This document shows, piece after piece, positions 53,415 to 64,000 of a stretch of 64,000 nucleotides of DNA (position 1 is the first letter of the stretch; each line of letters begins with the position of its first letter). The stretch comes from Gymnogyps californianus. Its lineage: Eukaryota; Chordata; Aves; Accipitriformes; Cathartidae. A program made the position numbers and the translations under genes. The stretch spans positions 5,518,001-5,582,000 of the forward strand of contig NC_059479.1 of NCBI RefSeq assembly GCF_018139145.2, given 5' to 3'. The notes beneath the pieces were generated by a model. It was not told the origin of the DNA. It worked only from the letters and a program-made list of their open reading frames with translations, and ran no database searches.

Positions 53415-53780
53415 TAAGTCATGTTTGTCTTTTCAGCAGCGGTTGTCCTTGCTGTTTTTTTTTCAGCAGCAGTTTTCACTTGTTTGGGTACATGGAAGAT
53501 ACATGTGCACTGAGAACTAACTATACATTTGATAACACTATGAGATGATGTTTCAGGGTTGCTAGTGGGAGTTATCTGGCTGGAGAATGGGCCTGGGAGC
53601 TCTTGGGACACCCAGGGAATCCATGAGCTGAGTGCTCTGGGTGTGCTCGGAGCTGCAGCCCTGATACCCAGCTGCACCACACTTGTAACTCAAGGACAAA
53701 CTGGACTTTGATACATACAACTCCCTTATACCTTAAATCCCACAGCTCTTGCCGCAAGAACTAAAGACTTCCCAAGTACA
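53415..53780. other. GC-richer block abutting LTR 2
   Basis: After the target-site repeat there is a pair of tttttcagcagc(g/a)g words (about 53432 and 53460). A distinctly GC-richer block follows at about 53540-53670, ending near 53760. A 127-codon minus-strand frame (53680-53297) starts here and runs into the LTR. Its 3' part is pure LTR, so it is not a real gene. The GC-rich block could be an older, unrecognised repeat or a small regulatory or exonic relic. Confidence 0.4.
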
Positions 53781-56700
53781 AGTGACTAGTTTTCAGAGCG
53801 GATGAAGTATGCCTTTAGAGGTTTTGTATGAGTCAGATTTTATCTGTTTCTTTGGAGACTTTGATCAATGTGATATTTATTACAGTATCCATATTATGTA
53901 AATAAGTACAGATTTTTTCTCTTGTTACGGCTGTACAATGCAAATGTAATTATCTTTGAGGAGGTGGAGAGTATGGAATCTGTTAAAGTGTGGAGTTCCT
54001 TTACACCTTGAAGAACAGTAGCAAAATTTAAGTGCTAGCTCAGAAAGGTTAGTAATTAAATTTTGATTTAGATACAGACAAAAATAGGTCTATTAAATGC
54101 ATACTCTTTAATTAGGTCTTCCTTTTAAAGTCATGCAAAACTAAAACTTACAGGAATTGTTATATTAAGTATTTTATGCTTGTACTATAGAAATAGTGAA
54201 GTTTATATTTAACATTCTTTAATGTTAATAAGTCAAGTAAGCTGTTTAACAACACTAAACCCTAAGAATGTTGTCATACTTGCAAACCACCTGAGTATGT
54301 GAACAAAACAATCGACAGATGCCTCGTTCTGTGAAACAGAGAAAAGTATCCTTTCTGTCCTCTGAGCTATCCAGTTCACAGCTATTCGTAAACTGTATCA
54401 ATTTTTAAGGCCTTTCACAATGTTTTTAATATTTTATCCTACTGATTTACTATTTGCAATTAAATCACCCTTATATTGCAGTATCACCTATGTCAGAATA
54501 TTGCCACATTCATTTTGTCTTGAAAAACATGGGCTGAAGGCTCAAAAGTTAGTTCTAAAACAGACAGAGCATGTCATTTAGTTTATTTAGTTGTGTGTTA
54601 ATGTGATACAGGGTAAATTGCTTTTATTATTTTACTATTACATTCATTTGTAGACTTACATTCAGTTGTATGCTTATATATGGTATTTATGCTATACCAA
54701 TATTCTTTCTTATACTAGACACAACACTTTCTTGCTGGGCTTTCAAACTCTTTTCTGGCTTCTATTTGTGTATCCTCGTAACTATTATTTCTGGGAGCTT
54801 TAATATCAGTAACAAATACCTTATTGACCAGACTCAATAAATATTTGACTCCTGTAAATAATTTAGAACATTTCAAGGTGGCTCCATTAGTTAAGTAGGG
54901 GTTTTTGTAACACCTAGCATATCTGCTGAGAAACTGTTTTTAGCACTTTGTTTGATCATAATCAGTATCCATTCAGGAACTTAATCAGTGTTCCTCTTAT
55001 AAACCGCTTCAGTCATACCAGTTCCTCTATTTTCATCACAACCAATTTATGTCTCTTTTTTCCCCCTGTCTTAAAATACCAAATTTTTAATGATAAAAAT
55101 GTGTCTGTGTCCTGGTGGGATACTGATAATGATGATTAATTATGGTTAAGGAAGGAAAAGACTTTTTGCACTTTGGTGACTGGAATGTCATGAAGACATT
55201 TATACATATTTTATACATATTATCAGAATGTTAAAGTAGTCCCCTGTTGAAATATAATGTAATATACCAAGAAGAATATAGTGAAGTGTCAGATATGTGC
55301 CTCCCTCATGCAGTCTATTCCTTGATTTCAAGGGTGCAAAAAAATATGCAAAGCCTTACGCACATGCAGCATAACTAGACATCAGTAAAATAGCTCACAC
55401 TGCGTTCAGTGGCTTTGCATCGGTATGTGGCCAGGCTATGTTTCTAACATTAAATATAGAAGCAATCCATCTGAAATCACAGGGATGATTGTTCAGTACT
55501 TTAAGGTACATGAGCAGGAAGGCAAAAATCTGTTTATATATTGGAACCATAAGTAACTCCTTATGCTTTAGTAGGATCTGATATAATTAAAATTCTCTCT
55601 CCCCTCCCCAAATTGGAGTCTTTGCTTATCTTACTGGTGAACAACTGACAAATAAAATGCCTGGCTTTCTTTCAAACTGCACATCTCGTAGTACAGAGTT
55701 AGCAGCACAGCATGCAAATGGGTACTCCAACGAGGGCTGGATCCTGTTATGGGCCCTGGAGAAAAGCTTGATCGACAATACTGAAACCAGAAAAAGACTT
55801 GTTTTCATAACATCAGTATTAAGTCGTGTAGTCATAATATGAGTGTGTGAAAATGGAGAGGAATTGTCTCTTTTGAATGCATGAAAAATATCCCTCTCCA
55901 GGGAAAATGATTCCTAAATACCCTCCTATTGAAAACACTTCACAGATTCATCACAGCCATCATGCTGTCCAAACTTAGGAACAAGAAAGAAAGTGGAATA
56001 AGCCTCTTCCATCTTAAATTAACTGTGTATCTAAATTAGGGCACGTTGTGTCTACTGACAAATTCTGGTTTCTTCTCAGTTTGAAGCCATCTGGTCAAAC
56101 TGTGTTTGGAAGGGGCTTAAAATGCGAAGTGAGTTCAATAAAGTAGTGCAATGAATTGTAAAGTAACAGTAGAGAGATTAAAAAAACCCTCACGTGTATA
56201 TTTGGAAAACAAAAGTTCTTGATACTAGTTATGTAGTTCAGCCATTGTTTTAGGAGTCTTTGAACTAAGTTAACCGTTTTCATACTGTGTTCTGTTACAT
56301 GCTGTGGAAACACAGCTGAACTAAACTGCCTTGTGCTTGTAGCTGCCACTGGTGTTTTAGTGTGAATATTTGTTGGGAAAGTCCTGGTAACCTGTGTAAT
56401 ATTCTGATGACATTTGTGGGTGATTTATTAAAAATTGAGAGTGTTTTTACCAGAAAGGCAGTGATATCCCTAAGGGAGCCCGTGAGAGGTATCATGTTGG
56501 CCTTGTTTGGGATATACCTTATCAGCATCAAGCCATAAAAAGTTTATTTTGAAAGCACTCACAAGTGGCAGCTAGATGAAGTTCTTATGATAAAATTCTG
56601 TAGGGAATATTTCATTGAAAAGAAATTGAATACATATTTCTCAAATAACCTGAATTTAATTCTCCTAAATACCCATAGGTATGTGCTAACATAGAGGAGA

Positions 56701-59700
56701 CCCTAAAACTTGTATTTTTAAAATAAATCCCTTTTCATGGGCAAACAAAAGCATGAAAGGTACTTTTTTATTTAGTTTCCTCTGATAGATTTTTGTAGCT
56801 TCAAAATGCAAATTAAAGTGTTAGATTGCCAGTTGTTACAGAAGGAAAGGTATGGGCAATTGTAGTGAGTTAGTAAGACTAAATCTATGTTTGTTTAATT
56901 AATAGCCACTTGAATCTGAAAAGTTTGCAATCTTATGTGTAGAGCTCAGTGAGTGTTTACCCTTTCTGTAGTTTACGTTCAAGACCATGAAGTTTTAAGG
57001 GTCAGCATTTGATCTGTGAAAATCACTGGATGAATTTTATCCATCTTTAAGGCTGAATTGAGTGCTAACATCCCCAACTCTGTACCAAGTTAGAAACGTT
57101 CTCTCAATGCATCTGACATTAGACATCTAACTTTTATTTCAGATTGTTGTTAACAAATCATAACTTGTGGTCATCTTAGCGCCAGAGGTTTTTTGAAGGA
57201 AATGAGGATAGTTTTTAACTAAAAGTTTAAGCCGATTGATGGTAACTGAAGATAAACTGCAATGTTATTGTTATCTCCACTTCATGTTGTTCACTCATTT
57301 TCAGTGTCCAATTTTGCATTTGGACTATGGGAGAAATGTTTTAAGACACTTGTGCTTTTTTGGCACATTGATTGGGAGCGTATACTCTGTACAATCATGT
57401 GTGCATGCGTGCTGCTGCAGTGTTATAACATCACAGAATATTATTTGATACAACATGTATCTGTAGGTAGCTTCATTGCTTTTAAGAGACTTGCACAGTG
57501 GCTCAGATCATGGTTCTGATCTTCCAATTAACTGTCATTACAGGTAATGGCACATAAGCCTTGTGAATAGAAAGGATAACCACTGATGTGCTCAGCCACT
57601 TTGCCTTCTGGCCTCTCTTCTGAAAAGATACATTACATGAAAATTGTGTTTAAAACTTTCTCATCGGGCTGGAACCATTATACATGCGATGTTCAAACTA
57701 ACAGAAAGATGTTTTGTGCATAAGACAGGTTTTGTTCATATGTTTTGTCCAATAACTGTATGCTATAGCTATGTAAAGCCCTAGATCTCTGCTGCTGTTT
57801 TGTAAGGGTGACATTGATTTTAAAGCAAAAGAGAAAAGGAAAATGGCTGCCTGTTTGGTAACAATGCAGAACATAAGTGCTTTAATGAGGTAAATGTTAA
57901 ATTCTTGAGAAAAGGGGCTTTTTGGCAAATGGAACTCACAAATTAATGTTAGGAGCTCTGTTTGTTATGAGTGCATCGTATGTTTTAAGTAAAAACTCTT
58001 CGGTCTGGTATGATTCTTGTTTATGGGCTGGTAATTTGATGCATAGCCTGATAATGCAAAAGAAGTAAATCCTGATCAATATGAATAATTTTATTGAGCT
58101 TGATCATTCAGGATTGACAGCAGAAAGTGCTTCAGTGTGTGCCTAGAAAGAGGAGAGCAAAAATTCTCTGAAGATAGAAACAGGCTTCCCCAGAACTGTA
58201 TATGTCTTCTAAAGGTGGGCTGCTAGAGTTAAGAAGGTGACATGTTAATTATTTATCACTTTTTTTGGACTGAGTAATATTGCTCAGCAAAAATTTTATT
58301 CATAAAGTAGGCATTGGGAAGTTAGAGGAGTTTGCAGAATTTAGCATCGTAATAGGATGTGCTTGTTTGCTAACATTTCCACTCATTGCAATAGAAGCTT
58401 CATTTCTGGAAACATAAAATACTTTTTCTTTGTGATTTATAGGAAGATGCTTAAAGTAATTCAGTTTGATAAGTAGGTCTTTCAGAAATGATTAAATGCT
58501 TCCTGTTCTCTAAAGAAGAAATAGATACACGCTTTAGGTTATTATATATAGGCTGGCAAATTGCTTCATAATGCTTTCTGTCTTATTTCTATCCCTTGCT
58601 CTGAAAAGCAGGAACCCAGTAGTTCCTCAGACATCAGCATAAATGATAAACAAACTTGAAAAGGAACTTTAGGAAACGGGAGAAGCCTTTAAGAATCAGA
58701 GTATCTTCTTGGCCGGGCACCATTGCCTTTAACATCTCTGTTAAAAGGAATTCATACCTGACAAAAGAGGCAATTAGTTTGCTGAATGACAACAAGAAAT
58801 GTCACCACTGGTAGTAAACTGATGACTCTATTCCTTATTCTGTTGGCAGGTCTTATTATTATGAACATTAAAGTAATCAGTTCCCTGTCACTTAAAATCC
58901 GTACCTACCTCTTCCTTTCCTCAAATACCCTGATTTCAGTTGCACGCTGTATTATTTATGTACTGTTTGTACTAATCCTTGCCGGCCTGAAACATTACAA
59001 AAATCTTGCAATCTACATAGAAATATGACCCGTAATAAGCATGAGGAAGAAATGACAATGCTAGCATATAATCATTGCTGAAGTGCTGTTTATAGCTTTG
59101 TAATGACATAGGGGTCCTCCACTGATTTAAAGAAGACAGCAAAGAGGATATATTTCAAAAACATAATATTAGTAAAAAATTATTTTCTACTGAAATGGAA
59201 ATGAGGCAGATCTCTTCTTTTTTTCCTCCACTGTCTACAACAGTTCAGACCCTCCTTGGTGTCCTGGCACAGTCTTTTCATAAATGGCATCCTGGCAACA
59301 TGCTATTTACCAAACGTACCCAACCTGAAACTGGTTTTGCTCCTTGCTCTACTTTCCTCTCTCTGGGATTGCTTAACTAAAACCAGTAATTTCAAAATAG
59401 CAATCAGATGGTTTTAGCTGATCTTAAATTAAAAAACTGTTGACTATAAATTAGGAAATATTAGAATAAAATAAGCTGTCTCTCAAAATTTTATGTAGCC
59501 TTATTGAACACTTGGAAAATGATCCCGAAATTGCCAGTTGGATGCAAAATGATGCGGAAGGTGCACCTGCATTTTAGTTCAGATAAAGTGGTCTGTACTT
59601 CGTATGCCTCACTTCATTTTGTGCAATGGTTTGGGAGTATGCAAACTGAATTTGAAAGTGAAGGATACATTTCAGGAGGACACCTTCTGTGCTTCAGTGA

Positions 59701-62350
59701 AGATTGGTTGTTAACAATGGGGCCAAACTGAAGCTAGACTGAAACACCTGAAACATACAGGGCAAATCCCGTGTTGGTCACCAACCATTTCACTGTACTT
59801 CAGCCACAGAACATTTCACAGACTCCATCTCTTCTGGGATTTAAGCTTTCTTCTCTTGTGTTGATATTGTGGTTTAAACGTCTCTTCCAATCATTAATTT
59901 GAAATACTGTGCTCAGTTGAAACTTAGCAACGTAAGTGATAAGAATGAGCTGGTTGATCTTTTGCTATGGATGTTGCACAGTATCTGTCTTTGGCTGTTG
60001 AGTTGGGTCAGAGCAATAGTTGCCTCCTCTAATGCTTATTGAACTCCAGGCAATTATTCCCACTGTATAAGGTTAAGGCTGTGCCATAGTTGTTGGGTGT
60101 TTTTTAAGTAGGTTTAGGGAAGAGTGTAAAAACAAGCCCAGAAATAATCTAGGAAAATCCTATAAAGAAAAAGAAATAAATATTGCTGGTTGCAAACTTG
60201 TTTGTCTAAACTTTGCATTTAAATAAAGAAAACCCTTCATTTCACCTCTTGAGTTCTGTGGGAAGCACTTCTGTGAAATACTGTGCTGTTGCTCTGGCTC
60301 TTCTGCCGCAAGACACGTTAGTATGGAGAGAGAATCTTAAGTTAATGACATGATTCATGGTAGTTTCAATTCTGAAATCCATCACTGGTATAGCACACTA
60401 ATGACTTACCATAACATTGCTTATCCAGCAAGCGTGCAGTTCTGTTGTTCGGTCTTGTATACGTGAATGGCTGCTGGCCATACAGTCTGGAGAGACAAAC
60501 AGGATCTGAAGTGCGATTAGCTAAACACTTCGACGATAACTTTCAAAAAACAGTCACAAGGTAAATGGTGTAACTCGTTTTGGCAGTTGGTGATTTACAG
60601 GAACATTAACTTTCAAGCTCAATTGACAGCCTCGGAGCTATGTTTCATATAAAGTATGTGCAGTTTGGAAAGAAAGTCACAGAGACAAAGAAGTCATCTA
60701 TTCCATTAGAGGAAGTACAGTTTTAAAAATAACTTCAGCATTACGAAAGGAGGCATTAATGAAGTATTACTTTTACCCTTCTTTTCTTGATTCTAAACAA
60801 AAGAAGCAGGTGTCTTGCTATAGACACCTACAAAATGTTTTTTGTGCTGTCATGACAAATTATTATATGAGATTGGCAATTTGGGAGGTCTCGTGTAGAA
60901 GAATCAAAAGTGAAAAAAAAAAAAAGAAAAAACAAACCCACAAAAACTTTGGAAGTCGTGGAAACTTTGGTAACTTACTGTTAAAAACAGTCTTCAAAAA
61001 AGATGATGACCATTCTGAAACTGTGTATGCTGTGCAAGAGGTCTTCAACAGAGTGGAAAATATTATTCTAAGTTTAAATATCTTTTAATAAATACATCAG
61101 AGACTTTCTAAACTTTTAATTTAGAGTGAACTTTTTGCTTAAGAGATTTTAACTTTTTTTCTGATTGGATTGATACTTCCAAGATGAGTACCTCCTTACA
61201 TTTCCTCCTTACATTGTTTCTTCTCTCTTTGTAGTTTGGTCCATGTTTTGTTCTTTGAGTGGAGGAGAGTTTTTGTCTGAATTCTTACTACTTTGGTGAA
61301 ATCGGGTAATCTTTAACAGGTTGAATAATTCTCTGTGTCAAATGAATGGAGTTGCTATTGTTAAAATTGTGTGTTTGCTATTGAATGAGCTAATTTGCAA
61401 GATCTGTGACACAAATTAGAGATACAGAAACTGAGATGTAGCATGCGTATTTAAGTTTTGCTGTAATCTGTGTTGTATCTAGAACTGGCATAAAAAATTC
61501 ATGTAACAGTTGTGACTGTAATTTTTACATAGTCTGAATTAGCCTTATTACTGTAAGTATTTTCAGATGTATCTCTTCAAGAATTTAATCTAAGACCCAA
61601 ATGCTAAAGCATCTGCTCTGGAAAGATGTATTCCTGTCTGAATAAAATAATTCATGGGAATGAACGGTATGGTTTCATCCTACTGCTCCATTGTGCAATA
61701 TCTGGCTTTATCCACTTAAGAGGGGTCATTAGCACTTGTTGCAGTATTACCTTCTGTCTGGAATAAAATGTGCACATGATATTGTGCAGGAGAGCCATCA
61801 TATCTTTCATCTAAAATATTACTAGTCTGCTAGACTAAATGTTTTGCTGTTAGGAGATGCTACTTCCATTAAGTCTGTTTCTATGAATTTCTCAACATAC
61901 CACCTTGGACAACTCACTTAATCTCTCAGTTTATCTTTCTGTTATTGAAAAAACCACACAGGATAATAGTGCTTATGTAGGGTGAGAATTATTTGATTCA
62001 TTGATATCTCTGTAGTCTTTGTGCTTTGAGGAATTAATTACTTCATTGCATTTGAAAGAGCTATAAAATATTGCCAAGCATATTTAATCTTTAAAAAAAT
62101 CATCCCACCTGGAAAGAACAAAAAAAAAATTAATTCAGTAGACAGACAGAAGTTATCTGTTCTACGACTGGCCAGTTAATGTTGCAGATGCCATCTTTAC
62201 ACTCTAACCGAGCATACAGTTCAGGATAGTATATCTGTAAGTAAAGCTCAAATTTAAATACTGTTCACAGCACTTGCTAAGAGATTTGAGATGACTATTT
62301 TGTTTCAAGAAATAACGAGACTCAGAAAAGGGCTCGCTTCTGTGGCAATG

Positions 62351-62386
62351 AAGGTAGCATGATGTATGCATCATGCATAAGGTAGC
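62351..62386. repeat. Hairpin flanked by direct repeats
   Basis: gcatgatg and catcatgc form an 8-bp inverted repeat with a four-base loop (62357-62376). The word aaggtagc occurs directly repeated on both sides (62351-62358 and 62379-62386). The unit is very small and its meaning is unclear. Confidence 0.5.
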
Positions 62387-62580
62387 GCTTCCCTTTTCCC
62401 ACGGTGATACTTGTGTAAGAACATTAACAGAAATATCTCTACTTCACCTTTAGAATACCTGTTGACCTCTCCGGTTTAAAATACTCATATCTTTCTCTTA
62501 TTAGCATCTGTTGGGAGAAATGAAGTGAAAAGATTTCTGCCTTATTCTACTTAACAGCCTATTTAAATTAAAATGGTAAT

Positions 62581-62597
62581 ACACACACACATATATT
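62581..62597. repeat. Short (AC)n(AT)n microsatellite
   Basis: Five AC units followed by AT units. Confidence 0.8.
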
Positions 62598-62994
62598 GTC
62601 CTAATTTGATCTCTCTGCATTTTTTCCAAACAAAGCATTTTGTGTTTAAAAGAAAAGCAGACATTATTTGTCTATAAGGATGAATTAGCTCTGTGGCTGA
62701 AGTGTGTAAAGAGAAAGCAAAGATGAAAAAAGAGATTTCACATAAAAGCAGATCTGTAAGGAAACCAAGCTAAGTCTGTGACTTCCACAGTTCTGTGCTT
62801 TCGAGTCTGTGGAGTCTTTGTATTTTGGAGGCATCAGCAGCGGGAGGGAGAAGAGGATATAAAACAAAGCTTTCCAGACAAAAGAGAAATTCAGGTCTTT
62901 ATCTTCCAGCTTCTAAAATGTATTTACTGGAGTCATTCATCCTGGCAGTCACTAAAAGTGCTTTCAGAAGGTTTCCAGTTGCCTTGAAAGACTT

Positions 62995-63262
62995 CACAGA
63001 ATCATAGAATGGTTTGGGTTGGAAGGGACCTTAAAGATCGCCTAGTTCCAACCCCCCTGCCATGGGCAGGGACACCTTCCACTAGACCAGGTTGCTCAAA
63101 GCCCCGTCCAACCTGGCATCCACAACCTCTCTGGGCAACCTGTTCCAGTGCCTCACCATCCTCACAGTGAAGAACTGCTTCCTTACATCTAATCTAAATC
63201 TACCCTCTTTCAGTTTAAAGCCATTATGCCTTGTCCTATCACTACGTGCCCTTGTAAAAAGG
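62995..63262 (-). mobile_element. CR1 LINE, 5'-truncated, minus orientation
   Basis: A clear avian CR1 3' region. The plus strand reads cacagaatcatagaatggtt, then the ggttggaagggacctt, gttccaacccccctgccat, cctctctgggcaacctgttc and ctacgtgcccttgtaaaaag landmarks in their standard order. The LINE 3' end is at 62995 and the copy is truncated near 63262, giving about 268 bases. It is well preserved, so it is a relatively young CR1 copy compared with the one at 18.1 kb. No reverse-transcriptase domain is included. The 60-codon plus-strand frame 63092-63274 is antisense CR1 and not a gene. Confidence 0.95.
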
Positions 63263-64000
63263 ACTTCAGGGTAGAAATGTTGTATTAGCTTAGTAGTTGT
63301 GTTCTTCTTCCCAGCAGGGTTTCAGAAGTTTCTCACTGGTTACTTTATCTGAAAATCCAGGAGATTGTTGCTTTATAATTCAATTGTGTTGTGAATTCTC
63401 CTCTTCAGCCTCTGATTTGTGGGATGTCTGAAATACAGCTCTGCCTCTCTGGGGGGTGAAATCTGGCGTTAAATCTTCTGCCACGTGGACTGAAAGTGAC
63501 TGTAGAGAAGCAGTGATGGTGAGAGTAGCTCTGAGGTGCTCAGAGGGGGTGCCTGGAGGCCAGCCCAGGTGGCAGCCCTTGTGTGAAGGGGTGAGGAGTT
63601 GTACCTACAACTCTGCTTATTCTTCCGTGCATTAGCGCCCTGTTGAAGGGTGCCATTTTCGGGTTTAGTCTATGGTTTGGGACGTGCATCTCCTTACATG
63701 TGATGACAGTAGTTGTGAGTGGATCCTACACTGCTTATCGCAAAGGAACAGAGTACATAACAGTATTCACTGTTGTAATTATTTCAGTATAGGCTATAAG
63801 TTATAGCTTTAACACGTGGATGTTAAGTGTTTTACACTGTTGTAATTGTAAATCTATATAATTAGATGGAGAGTCTTTTCAAGACACTGACCCCTGTCTA
63901 ACAGCACAAAACAATTTTTATTGATGGTGGTAATCCAGATGGCTAGTAATAGATAACTAAAAGGATAGAAGAGTAAGTGAAATTAAATAAACATTTGAAG
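63263..64000. other. Non-coding stretch, locally GC-richer
   Basis: A moderately GC-rich patch at about 63440-63600, then AT-rich sequence to the end. I see no gene, repeat or CpG island in it. Confidence 0.5.

Larger units (their letters stand above)
53781..62994. other. AT-rich non-coding stretch
   Basis: About 9 kb without a supported gene. A candidate small exon with a good acceptor (ttcttctcag, AG at 56078-56079) and a GTGAGT donor (56129) encloses 49 bases, which is not a multiple of three. Open frames at 57262-57519, 59504-59731 and 60759-61088 have protein-like stretches but no recognised domains. The last contains an A-rich low-complexity run. Simple repeats occur at about 60912 (A-rich) and 62581. 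Confidence 0.5.

Noticed and set aside
52967..53680. Open frames of 95-127 codons, including a long minus-strand frame
   Set aside because: They lie in or run into solo LTR 2. The 127-codon frame is a junction artefact between flank and LTR.
56080..56128. 49-base candidate exon with a good acceptor and a GTGAGT donor
   Set aside because: Not a multiple of three, and no neighbouring exon or recognised peptide. Weaker than the 50.8-kb candidate.
60759..61088. 109-codon plus-strand frame
   Set aside because: It depends on an A-rich low-complexity run in the middle. No domain or splice support.
63092..63274. 60-codon plus-strand open frame
   Set aside because: Antisense CR1 sequence, a frequent false protein in bird annotations.
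1..64000. CRISPR arrays, tRNA or rRNA genes, bacterial-type operons
   Set aside because: None seen; no regularly spaced repeats, cloverleaf signatures or long tandem open frames.

Overview
The window looks like non-coding nuclear DNA from a bird, most likely intron or intergenic sequence. It is AT-rich, full of stop codons in all frames, and has no intact long gene, operon, rRNA, tRNA or CRISPR array that I can support. The evidence for a bird is the repeats. A textbook 5'-truncated CR1 LINE lies near 63.0 kb, an older one near 18.2 kb, and a CR1 tail with its octamer repeats near 15.6 kb. Two solo long terminal repeats (LTRs) at 28.8-29.4 kb and 52.8-53.4 kb belong to a retrovirus-like family I know from bird genomes, particularly neoavian ones; this is recognised from memory, not searched.

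Layout. 0-3.7 kb: AT-rich, with a small tandem duplication at 0.2-0.4 kb. 3.8-4.4 kb: coding-like frames on both strands. 4.4-10.5 kb: plain sequence. 10.6-11.2 kb: a stop-poor, CpG-bearing minus-strand frame. 11.2-28.8 kb: plain sequence with two CR1 remnants and microsatellites. 28.8-29.4 kb: solo LTR 1. 29.4-37 kb: plain, with an 18-base G run and a 20-base C run 367 bases apart. 38.1-38.7 kb (minus) and 41.9-42.6 kb (plus): the two longest stop-poor frames, each interrupted and neither recognised. 45.6-45.9 kb: a 95-codon frame with several CpGs. 48.8 kb: a CCCT-type G-quadruplex candidate. 50.8 kb: a 39-base segment with good splice signals on both sides. 52.8-53.4 kb: solo LTR 2, followed by a GC-rich block. 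53.8-63 kb: plain. 63.0-63.3 kb: CR1.

The best supported observations are the two solo LTRs. Each is flanked by its own perfect 5-base target-site duplication (GGGTA and TAAGT), so they are independent insertions and not the ends of one provirus. They lie in the same orientation and are nearly identical over most of their length, but clearly diverged over the last ~80 bases of U5. The coding-like frames are low-confidence: in 64 kb read in six frames, one or two frames of this quality can arise by chance. Nothing here is a convincing new multi-gene system.
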